Below are positions 16,841-24,248 of a DNA stretch of 64,000 nt, one piece after another. The stretch comes from Bog-1198 sp963727045. Lineage in GTDB: Bacteria > Pseudomonadota > Gammaproteobacteria > Steroidobacterales > Steroidobacteraceae. The notes under the pieces are model-generated. The model was not told the origin of the DNA, did no database searches, and saw nothing but the letters and a program-made list of their open reading frames with translations. The position numbers and the translations under genes were made by a program. How positions within the stretch are numbered: the first letter of the stretch is position 1; the number at the start of each line of letters is the position of its first letter. The DNA lies in NCBI GenBank assembly GCA_963727045.1, contig CAVSES010000001.1:1240001-1304000 (forward strand), given 5' to 3'.

Positions 16841-18546
16841 GCGCCTCCACGGCAAGAATGAGCAACGCCTGCATCCAACCTCTTGCCAAGACGCTCACTG
16901 GAATAGCAGGCCTTGATCAAGTCACCCTGGGAGGCCTCCCTGCCGGGCGCCCCACACTCGTTTGCGGCGGCCCCGGCTGCGGCAAGACCCTGCTGGCGAC
17001 CTCCTTTCTCATCAACGGCGCAGTGATGTACGGCGAACCGGGCGTGTTCATGAGCTTCGAGGAATCGAGCCACGATCTCATTCAAAACGTCACATCTCTG
17101 GGCTTTGATTTGGCGAGCCTGGTGTCCGAAAGGAAGATTGCAATGGATTTCGTGCGCGTCGAGCGGAGCGAGATCGAGGAATCCGGGGAATACGACCTTG
17201 AGGGGCTCTTCGTCCGGTTGGGCTACGCGATCCAGTCCATCGGCGCGAAGCGCGTGGTTCTCGACACGCTCGAGGTGCTGTTCTCGGGACTGGGCGACAC
17301 CCAGATGCTTCGAGCGGAACTGCGGCGACTGTTCGCCTGGTTGAAGGAGCAGAGCGTCTCGGCGATCATCACCGCGGAGCGCGGCTCCGGGGCGCTCACC
17401 CGCTTCGGGTTGGAGGAATATGTCTCCGATTGCGTCCTGTTGCTCGACAACCGCGTCTCGAACCAGGTCACCACGCGCAGGCTTCGGATCGTCAAATATC
17501 GCGGTTCCGCGCACGGCACGAATGAATACCCGTTCCTGATCGATAAGAACGGCATTTCGGTCATGCCGATCACCGCGGCGGGCCTTGCGCACGAGGCGTC
17601 CGAAGTGGCCGTTTCCACCGGAATTTCGGGTCTGGACAGCATGCTCGGGGTCGGCGGCTTTTTTCGCGGTACGAGCATTCTCGTGTCCGGCGCCGCGGGG
17701 ACCGGCAAGACCAGTCTCGCGGCGCATTTCGTGGATGCCGCCTGCAGCCGCGAAGAACGCTGCCTGTATTTCGCATTCGAGGAATCTCCCGCGCAGATCG
17801 TGCGCAACATGCGCTCCATCGGACTCGACCTGCAGCCGAGGGTTGACTCGGGGTTGTTGCGGTTCGAAGCGGCGCGGCCGAGCCTCTTCGGCCTGGAGAT
17901 GCACCTGGCGCGGATGTACCGGGAAATCGAGGAGTTTTCCCCCGCCGCCGTCGTTCTGGACCCCATCTCATCGCTGCGCGGCGACACCGGCGATGTATAT
18001 TCCATGCTGCTGCGGATCATCGACCTGCTAAAGAGCCGCTCGATAACCGCGTTCCTGACGAATCTATTGCCCATTCAGGGAACCATGGATTACGCCGACA
18101 CCGGCATGTCGTCGCTGATGGACAGCTGGCTCTCCCTCGTGCAGCTCGAATGCAACGGCGAGCGCAATCGCGGCCTGTTCGTGTTGAAGTCCCGCGGCAT
18201 GAGCCACTCGAACCAGATTCGCGAGTATCAGCTGACGTCGAGAGGCGTGAAATTGGTCGACGCCTATCTGGGCAGCGCCGGCGTGCTCACCGGCTCCGCG
18301 CGCCTCACGCAGGAGGCCCTCGACGCCGCCGATGCGGCGCGGCGGCGCCAGGAGAGCGCACGCAAGCGGCGGGAGGTTGAGCGGAAGCGCACCGCGCTGG
18401 AGCGTCAAATCGCGGAGATGCGCGCCGCGCTCGAGGCCGAGGAAGAAGAGGCCCGCCTGTCGCTCGAGAATGACGCAGAACTCGAACGCAGGATTCAAGC
18501 GGACCGGCAGGCCATGGCGGTCCGGCGCGGCGGGACCTCGACATGA
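16837..18546 (+). CDS. kaiC: KaiC double-ATPase clock protein
   Basis: The 569-residue protein has two RecA-like halves. CI: P-loop GPGCGKT (45-51), catalytic FEE (74-76), Walker B VLDT (D143). CII: P-loop GAAGTGKT (285-292), FEE (314-316), Walker B VVLD (D375). The CII segment DTGMSSLMDS aligns with the phosphosites of cyanobacterial KaiC, placing S425-S426 at the S431/T432 positions, so autophosphorylation is possible. After about residue 490 an Arg/Glu-rich coiled coil of about 65 residues replaces the usual A-loop tail. The start overlaps the ribbon-helix-helix gene and the end overlaps kaiB by 4 bases. No kaiA is present, as in other proteobacterial Kai systems. Confidence 0.93.
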   Translation: MSASTARMSNACIQPLAKTLTGIAGLDQVTLGGLPAGRPTLVCGGPGCGKTLLATSFLINGAVMYGEPGVFMSFEESSHDLIQNVTSLGFDLASLVSERKIAMDFVRVERSEIEESGEYDLEGLFVRLGYAIQSIGAKRVVLDTLEVLFSGLGDTQMLRAELRRLFAWLKEQSVSAIITAERGSGALTRFGLEEYVSDCVLLLDNRVSNQVTTRRLRIVKYRGSAHGTNEYPFLIDKNGISVMPITAAGLAHEASEVAVSTGISGLDSMLGVGGFFRGTSILVSGAAGTGKTSLAAHFVDAACSREERCLYFAFEESPAQIVRNMRSIGLDLQPRVDSGLLRFEAARPSLFGLEMHLARMYREIEEFSPAAVVLDPISSLRGDTGDVYSMLLRIIDLLKSRSITAFLTNLLPIQGTMDYADTGMSSLMDSWLSLVQLECNGERNRGLFVLKSRGMSHSNQIREYQLTSRGVKLVDAYLGSAGVLTGSARLTQEALDAADAARRRQESARKRREVERKRTALERQIAEMRAALEAEEEEARLSLENDAELERRIQADRQAMAVRRGGTST

Positions 18547-18863
18547 CGAACCGTGCCAGCATGGAAGCGATGCCAGCGGACAAGCACTACAATTTGAGGC
18601 TCTACGTCGCGGGGCAGACGCCGAAATCCATGACCGCGCTCGCCAATCTGAAGAGAATTTGCGAGGAGCATCTCTCGGGCCGGTACCGCATCGAGATCAT
18701 CGACCTGCTGGAACATCCTCAACTCGCGGCCGGCGACCAGATCCTCGCGGTGCCGACGCTCGTGCGCCGGCTTCCCGAGCCGCTCAAAAGAATCATCGGC
18801 AACCTGTCGAACATGCAACGGGTTCTCGTCGGACTCGATTTGCGGCCGGAAGCCGCGCCGTGA
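18543..18863 (+). CDS. kaiB: KaiB clock protein, first copy
   Basis: The 106-residue protein has the thioredoxin-like/fold-switching KaiB domain: YNLRLYVAGQTPKSMTALANLKRICEE, then IEIIDLLEHPQLA, and the conserved ILAVPTLVRRLPEPLKRIIGNL. In known systems KaiB binds KaiC CI after phosphorylation and competes with signalling kinases. The N-terminus has 14 extra residues; ATG 18561 would give a tighter start. It overlaps kaiC (ATGA) and the next kaiB (GTGA). Confidence 0.92.
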   Translation: MTNRASMEAMPADKHYNLRLYVAGQTPKSMTALANLKRICEEHLSGRYRIEIIDLLEHPQLAAGDQILAVPTLVRRLPEPLKRIIGNLSNMQRVLVGLDLRPEAAP

Positions 18864-19189
18864 ACGAGGAACCGCTCCTTGACCCCGCGCGGCGCCGGCA
18901 ATACGTGCTGCGGCTTTTCGTGACCGGCACCACGATGCGCTCCGCGCGCGCGATCGCCAATCTGCGGCGCGTCTGCGAAGAACGTCTGCGGGGCGAATAC
19001 GACCTCGAAGTCATCGACATATATATGCACCCGGACGCCGCCAAGGATTACCAGATCGTCGCGGCACCGACCTTGGTCAAAATGCTGCCCCTGCCGCTGC
19101 GGCGGATCATCGGTGACCTTGAAGATGAAGAGCGCGTTTTGGCCGGCCTCGACCTGCGCCCAAAAGACAGTGAAATTCCTGACAAATGA
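18860..19189 (+). CDS. kaiB: KaiB clock protein, second divergent copy
   Basis: The GTG start overlaps the stop of the first kaiB. The 109-residue product has the same fold (YVLRLFVTGTTMRSARAIANLRRVCEE, LEVIDIYMHPDAAKDYQIVAAPTLVKMLPLPLRRIIGDL) but differs at many positions. It is clearly a paralogue rather than a recent copy. Notable differences from the first are TGTTMRSAR for AGQTPKSMT and IYMHP for LLEHP. Its end overlaps the kinase gene (ATGA). It may be a fold-locked or kinase-dedicated variant; that is inference. Confidence 0.92.
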   Translation: MNEEPLLDPARRRQYVLRLFVTGTTMRSARAIANLRRVCEERLRGEYDLEVIDIYMHPDAAKDYQIVAAPTLVKMLPLPLRRIIGDLEDEERVLAGLDLRPKDSEIPDK

Positions 19190-20967
19190 ACGCCACCGCA
19201 GGCAAAGACGCTGAAGTCGAACGTCCGGGCTCCGGCGAGCGAATGATGGAATTGGACCGGCTTCGTGAGCGCTTGCGCGAAGCCGAGGAGACGCTCAATG
19301 CCATTCGGAACGGCGACGTCGATGCCGTGGTCGTCTCCGGGAGGGATAATGTTCCACGCGTTTACACCCTGGAAACGGCGGATGAGTCCTACCGCCTCCT
19401 CGTGGAGGAAATGCAGGAAGGGGCGCTGACGCTCACCAAGGCTGGAGACATTCTCTATTGCAATGCGCGCTTCGGCGAGCTCGTCGGGATGAAACCCGCA
19501 AAACTCGCCGGCGGATCGCTGCGAGACCTCATCGCCGAGACCGAGTGGCCGTCCGTCCTCGACATGATCGCGCGAGGATCCAAAGGGGAAGTGAGCATTC
19601 ACACCATCGACGGCGGCCGGATTCCGGCCCACATGTCGTTCAGCCCCTTGCGCGGCGGGAGTTTGAACGGCGCAGAAATGCATTGCGCCATCGTCACCGA
19701 TTTGACGGAGCAGCGCCGAACGGCCGACCAGCTGCGAGCCGCGCATGCTGCGCTGCTGCTGCAGGTCGCCGAACGCGAACGCACGGAAGGATTGCTGCGC
19801 CAGAGCCAAAAAATGGAGGCCGTGGGACAACTGACCGGAGGAATTGCACACGATTTCAACAATCTCCTCATGGTCATCACGGGGGGCCTCAGCATGCTGG
19901 ACCGCGATCCACCGCCCGAGCGGCATCAGAAGCTGCGCGAAGGAATGCGCCAGGCCGCCGAGCGGGGCGCCGCCCTCACACGTCAGCTGCTCGCCTTTTC
20001 CCGGCGAAAGGAGCTGCATCCCAGGCCAATCGTGATCCCCCGTCACGTCGAGGGAATGCGGGAGCTTCTCAACGGGTCCCTGGGCGGAGATGTCACTGTG
20101 AGATTGGAGTTTGATCCGGACGTCTGGCCGGTGCGCGCCGATGAGGGGGAGTTCGAAATTGCGCTCTTGAATCTTTGCGTCAATGCGCGAGATGCCATGC
20201 CCAAGGGGGGCACGATCAGCATCGCCGCCCGCAATCGCCCCGATTTGCGTGAATACGAACTCATCGGCGATTTTGTCGAGGTGTCCGTCGCCGATACCGG
20301 CGAAGGGATGGATGCGGAGACGGTCGCACGCTGCCTCGAACCTTTCTACACCACCAAGGATATCGGCAAGGGATCCGGCCTCGGGCTTGCCCAAGTGTAC
20401 GGCTTCGCCCACGGCTCTCAGGGCTCGGTGCAGATCGAAAGCAAGGCGCGCGAAGGAACCAGGGTTTCGCTGCTATTGCCCCGATCGGAGCCCCCTGCCG
20501 AGACGCGAAGCTCAGAGACCGAATCCCTGAATAGGCAGCCGCCGGCAGGAAATGCGCCGAAGCGGGTGCTCCTGGTCGAGGACGACACCGCAGTCGCAGT
20601 CCTGACGATCGACATGCTTCAGGTGCTTGGCTACGAGGTCGTGCGGGTCGCGAGCGCCCGCGCCGGGTTGAACGCACTTGAGGAACCGCATGGGTTCGAA
20701 TTGGTGCTGTCGGATATCATGATGCCGGGCGGAATGGACGGCATTTCATTCGTGCGCGAATTTCGCCGCCGCGGAATCGATCTGCCCGTAGTGCTGGTCA
20801 GCGGCTACGCCGATGCGGCACGGCGGGAGCCGGAAAATGGAGGCGTCCCTTTGCTTGCCAAGCCGTATGACTTGGACCAACTGGCCAAGATGCTCGACGA
20901 GGCGATGTCTCAGCGCTCCGCCCGTCATCCACAGCGTCAACTGGCGCGGCTTGAGGGGAATCCGTAA
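19186..20967 (+). CDS. PAS hybrid histidine kinase of the Kai operon
   Basis: The 593-residue soluble protein begins with a coiled coil (about 20-47) followed by a PAS domain (about 65-175) and a second coiled linker. The DHp His is H222 in GIAHDFNNLL. ATPase motifs are NLCVNARDAM (N333), DTGEGMD (370-376) and GSGLGL (396-401). A receiver domain at about 458-580 has VEDD and phospho-acceptor D510 in LSDIMMP. It overlaps the second kaiB by 4 bases, which makes it the likely output partner of the KaiB proteins, analogous in role to SasA or CikA but without a KaiB-like sensor domain. The C-terminal receiver implies passage of phosphate to a phosphotransfer protein. Confidence 0.9.
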   Translation: MNATAGKDAEVERPGSGERMMELDRLRERLREAEETLNAIRNGDVDAVVVSGRDNVPRVYTLETADESYRLLVEEMQEGALTLTKAGDILYCNARFGELVGMKPAKLAGGSLRDLIAETEWPSVLDMIARGSKGEVSIHTIDGGRIPAHMSFSPLRGGSLNGAEMHCAIVTDLTEQRRTADQLRAAHAALLLQVAERERTEGLLRQSQKMEAVGQLTGGIAHDFNNLLMVITGGLSMLDRDPPPERHQKLREGMRQAAERGAALTRQLLAFSRRKELHPRPIVIPRHVEGMRELLNGSLGGDVTVRLEFDPDVWPVRADEGEFEIALLNLCVNARDAMPKGGTISIAARNRPDLREYELIGDFVEVSVADTGEGMDAETVARCLEPFYTTKDIGKGSGLGLAQVYGFAHGSQGSVQIESKAREGTRVSLLLPRSEPPAETRSSETESLNRQPPAGNAPKRVLLVEDDTAVAVLTIDMLQVLGYEVVRVASARAGLNALEEPHGFELVLSDIMMPGGMDGISFVREFRRRGIDLPVVLVSGYADAARREPENGGVPLLAKPYDLDQLAKMLDEAMSQRSARHPQRQLARLEGNP

Positions 20968-21099
20968 CATCGACCCGAAGTGGCGCGCCTGTAAGCGTTT
21001 GCCTACAACGATTCGCACCGTTGCGCACGCGACGGTTCAATACCCGTGAGGGACACTTCGATCCGCCATAACGGCCACCGAGCAACGTCAAGCGTTCCA

Positions 21100-21807
21100 A
21101 TGAAAGCGATTCCCTTCATCGATCTGCTCGAGGCTGCCGCGTACGCCCTCGTGGGCGAGCGGTGCCGGCAATCCTTCCTTCATGACATTCGAGGCGGTCT
21201 GCAGAGCCTTCACACCGCCGTCGAACTGCTGACCCGCGCTTCCATGAGTCCGGGCGAGAGTGCCGCCGTGGCGGAAAAGGCTTCGGCGCTTGCCCGCCGT
21301 GCGGTTCAGAATCACGAGAAGTCGCTCGCCGAGCTGCTCGACAAGTTAACTCCTCAGAGGGAGGCCGCGGCCCCGGTCAACGTCGGCGAATTGGTGGGCG
21401 AGGTGCTGCGATTCATCAGAAATGACGCCGCCGGCAAGTCCATTGCCTTTCGGCTCGAATCGGCTGCCGACGTGTGGGTGGCTGCGCAGGTCCACAAGTT
21501 CCACTTGGTGCTCCTCGGCATCGTATCCGCTCTCATCGATGCCGCCGCCCCGGGGGCTGTGATCGACATTGCGGTTGCGCGGTCGAATATGGATGCCGTG
21601 ATCGAATTCAGATCGAGCATCCCCTGCCCCGCGCTCCGTACTCCGGAGGATCTGTGGCATTCCGGGGGCGCGATGTCATCCCAGTACGAATTGATGTTGA
21701 CGCTGACCCAACGATGGGTGTCGGCGAACGGGGGCCGCCTCGAGCCGCCGGCAGACTCCCGTTTGCCGAACGCGCTGCGCATTTACTATCCTCTGGCTTC
21801 ATCCTGA
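21100..21807 (+). CDS. Histidine-kinase-like phosphotransfer candidate with eroded ATPase domain
   Basis: The 235-residue product has a DHp-like helix pair with a candidate phospho-His in SFLHDIRGGLQSL (about residue 29) and a second helix (AVQNHEKSLAELL). It then has a region with the spacing of an HK ATPase domain. The N-box Asn is absent (LLGIVSALIDAA) and there are no DxGxG or GxGxG boxes, so ATP binding is unlikely. This is the make-up of ChpT-type histidine phosphotransferases. It lies 132 bases after a hybrid kinase ending in a receiver and 12 bases before a lone receiver, which is where a phosphotransferase would fit. ATG 21100 is preferred over GTG 21046. Confidence 0.6.
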   Translation: MKAIPFIDLLEAAAYALVGERCRQSFLHDIRGGLQSLHTAVELLTRASMSPGESAAVAEKASALARRAVQNHEKSLAELLDKLTPQREAAAPVNVGELVGEVLRFIRNDAAGKSIAFRLESAADVWVAAQVHKFHLVLLGIVSALIDAAAPGAVIDIAVARSNMDAVIEFRSSIPCPALRTPEDLWHSGGAMSSQYELMLTLTQRWVSANGGRLEPPADSRLPNALRIYYPLASS

Positions 21808-21819
21808 AGGGCGCGATCA

Positions 21820-22194
21820 ATGCCGCACAATCATTCCACGCCTCCTCTGCGGGTTCTCTATATAGAGGACAACGAGCTGATCCGTGAAATCACCTGTGAG
21901 TTGCTCGAGGACGCCTCGAGGGAGGTCACGGCGGTGGCGACGGGCGAAGAGGCTCTTTCCCAGGTCAATGCACGCCGGTTCGACATCATGGTAACCGACG
22001 TGAGCCTGCCGGCGATGTCCGGTCTCGAACTGGTGCGCATGGTAAAAGCGATCGACCCATCCATGCCCGTCATCCTGGCATCGGGATACCCTCTGGATCC
22101 TGAGGAATGTCGGCTGGGGCCCCGGGTGAAGGCGATCACCAAGCCATTCAACCGGCCGGAATTGGATATGTTGATCGAAGAACTCTGCGGCTGA
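21820..22194 (+). CDS. Single-domain response regulator
   Basis: The 124-residue protein is one receiver domain with no output domain: acidic pocket IEDNE (E16-D17), phospho-acceptor D60 in MVTDVSLP, Ser/Thr switch region ILASGY and conserved Lys in ITKPFN. It belongs with the preceding phosphotransfer-like gene (12-base gap). It could shuttle phosphate or bind a partner such as the downstream kinase. It resembles the receiver at the end of the Kai-linked hybrid kinase in general pattern (SGY and KPF/KPY). Confidence 0.88.
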   Translation: MPHNHSTPPLRVLYIEDNELIREITCELLEDASREVTAVATGEEALSQVNARRFDIMVTDVSLPAMSGLELVRMVKAIDPSMPVILASGYPLDPEECRLGPRVKAITKPFNRPELDMLIEELCG

Positions 22195-22471
22195 GGTGGC
22201 GCTGATGCTCGATGATTTGCTCGAAGTCTCGAACCTCTAACCAAACCGGTGGACCCCGACCGGGTCCAACGAATACTTCGCGCTAATCTCGCCCGGGGAG
22301 ATTGCGCGGCCAGTTGAGGCGCTTCTTCGGCCTCCCCTCGCCCTCCGCCCATGTCGGCTGCGGGCGACAAACACCGGGCGCAACGCTGTGGCCAATTGGG
22401 CACCGAAATATCGGCTTTGTCTGACATACATCGCGCGTTCGGACACCCATAGTACGGTGCACGAGCCGCCC
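22195..22471. other. Intergenic stretch before the Ser/Thr kinase
   Basis: These 277 bases contain no supported gene. A moderately G+C-poor part (about 22400-22455) just upstream of the kinase may hold its promoter, but no clear -35/-10 pair is visible. The gap means the kinase could be transcribed separately from the Kai genes. Confidence 0.35.
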
Positions 22472-24238
22472 ATGAACGACACGTACGCCCCGACGAGCCC
22501 GATCGCCGATGACATCGCCATCGCTTCGCGGCGCATTGCTCATGGGTCGGCCGGGGCAGCTCAGGGGTCGACCATAGATCTTGATGCGCCCCGTGCCCCT
22601 CGGCCGCCTGACAAGCCATCGGGGCATTCGGACGACGAGCCCGGTTCGTGCTCACCCCCCGGGGTCGGCCGCGTGTTGCGTGACCGATATGTGCTGGAAA
22701 AGCGGCTCGGCAGCGGCGGGATGGGAACGGTGTTCAAGGCGCTCGACCGCTACCGTTCCGATCTTCCCGCAGCCAATCAATACGTGGCCATAAAGATCCT
22801 GCATCAAAAAAGCGACAATCGGCTGGAACTGCTCGACAACGTGCGCCGGGAGTTTTACTGCACGCAGATGCTCTCGCATCGGAACATCGTCAAGGTGTAC
22901 GAACTCGACAGGGATGGCGACATTGATTTCTTCACCATGGAACTGCTCGAAGGAGAACTCTTGAGCAGCGTGACGGAGCGGCTGCACCCGCTGCCGATGT
23001 TGCGCCCGCATGCCTGGGCGATCATCTGGGAAATCGGCGCCGGGCTTGCGCACGCTCATGCCCGCAACGTGGTCCACACCGATTTGAAGCCCCACAACAT
23101 CATGATCACGAATTCCGGCGAAGTGCGGATACTCGACTTCGGCGCCTCGAGCACCTCGATGGCGCAGGGCACGGATGTTCTCAGCCGAAGAAACGGACTT
23201 TCCGCGATCACCCCCGCGTACGCCTGCTGCGAGCTTCTGGCTGGACGATCGGCGGATCCGCGCGACGACCTCTATGCGTTTGCCTGCATTGCCTATGAAC
23301 TGCTGGCGGGTTCGCATCCCTTCCAGCGCCGGCCCTCAACGGTCGCGCGGGACTTGGGAGTGGTGCCGCAACGGCCGCCCGGCCTCACCGGCCGGCAATG
23401 GAAGGCCCTGATGATGGGATTGTCCTGGCATCGGGCGGGCAGATCCATTGCGGTGCGCGCATGGCTCGACAGATTGCGCGCGGGCCAAGCGGCGGCGAGG
23501 CAATTGCCGCGCGCGCGGGACCTCGGACCTGCTCCCGCCGGAGGAGGAACCGCAGGCTCGCTGAGGGCCGCCGCCGTGTTCGCCGTCTTGTTGATCGCGG
23601 CTGCGGCGATTTCCATCATGCACGCGCCGTCCGCCGGCAAAGTCGGCGGTCAACAGACCGTTTCGGCGATCGCGGCGAGCCGGGGACCCGAGAGCACGGC
23701 GCCGCGCAGCCCCGCGGGCGACGAGCCGCCCGTGGTCGCGCCGCCGACCGCATCGCTCCCGCCGACCGCATCGCTCCCGCCGACTGCCGCGCTTCGCGCG
23801 ACACCGTCACAGAGCGCCGATTCTGAATCGCAGCCGGCGAACAACGCCAAGCGCGACGCGGACCACCCGCGCCCGCAACCCGCGATGCTGAATCCAATCG
23901 TCGTTTCGGCCCGCAATTACAGAATCCGGTCGGGCGAGAATTTCGCCGAAATCCGCGTGCACCGGTCTTCACAGTCGCATCGCGATGCTGCGTTTGTTTG
24001 GTGGACCGAAGCCGCGTCGGCGAAACCGGGCGTCGATTACGTGCACCAGGGAAAAGTCACTCAGACGATTCCCAGGGGCAGGGACACGGCGAGCTTTTTC
24101 ATCAAGCTGGTTCCGAGCGCCTCGAGAACCCAGCGCGAGGTCTTTTACGTGGCAATCGCCGAAGCGGGACCTGGCGCGTCGCCGGGCCCGGTGGCGCGCG
24201 CTGCGGTCTGGCTTCCCACGACGCACGATCATTCGTAA
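22472..24238 (+). CDS. Membrane Ser/Thr protein kinase with C-terminal Calx-beta domain
   Basis: The 588-residue protein has a Pro-rich disordered N-terminus (1-65) and a PknB-type kinase domain (about 70-345). Kinase motifs: GSGGMGTVF (80-88), catalytic Lys in VAIKIL (K108), HTDLKPHN (202-209, Thr in place of the usual Arg of HRD) and LDFGAS (D222). A single membrane helix follows (about 364-383), then a Pro/Ala-rich linker with a 3-fold repeat. Residues about 480-585 have the Calx-beta pattern (GVDYVHQGKVTQTIPRG). The kinase is cytoplasmic and the Calx-beta domain outside, so an outside signal may be read. The HTD variant occurs in kinases lacking the activation-loop Arg contact. Confidence 0.85.
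   Translation: MNDTYAPTSPIADDIAIASRRIAHGSAGAAQGSTIDLDAPRAPRPPDKPSGHSDDEPGSCSPPGVGRVLRDRYVLEKRLGSGGMGTVFKALDRYRSDLPAANQYVAIKILHQKSDNRLELLDNVRREFYCTQMLSHRNIVKVYELDRDGDIDFFTMELLEGELLSSVTERLHPLPMLRPHAWAIIWEIGAGLAHAHARNVVHTDLKPHNIMITNSGEVRILDFGASSTSMAQGTDVLSRRNGLSAITPAYACCELLAGRSADPRDDLYAFACIAYELLAGSHPFQRRPSTVARDLGVVPQRPPGLTGRQWKALMMGLSWHRAGRSIAVRAWLDRLRAGQAAARQLPRARDLGPAPAGGGTAGSLRAAAVFAVLLIAAAAISIMHAPSAGKVGGQQTVSAIAASRGPESTAPRSPAGDEPPVVAPPTASLPPTASLPPTAALRATPSQSADSESQPANNAKRDADHPRPQPAMLNPIVVSARNYRIRSGENFAEIRVHRSSQSHRDAAFVWWTEAASAKPGVDYVHQGKVTQTIPRGRDTASFFIKLVPSASRTQREVFYVAIAEAGPGASPGPVARAAVWLPTTHDHS
23741..23794 (+). repeat. 18-base tandem repeat in the kinase linker
   Basis: Two identical 18-base units encoding PPTASL (23741-23758 and 23759-23776) are followed by a third diverged unit encoding PPTAAL. 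They lie in the extracytoplasmic Pro-rich linker between the membrane helix and the Calx-beta domain. Copy number could vary between strains without changing frame. Confidence 0.8.
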
Positions 24239-24248
24239 GCCGCCGGTT

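Noticed and set aside
22237..22471. Small minus-strand frames before the Ser/Thr kinase
   Set aside because: No ribosome site or conserved pattern; composition like other shadows.
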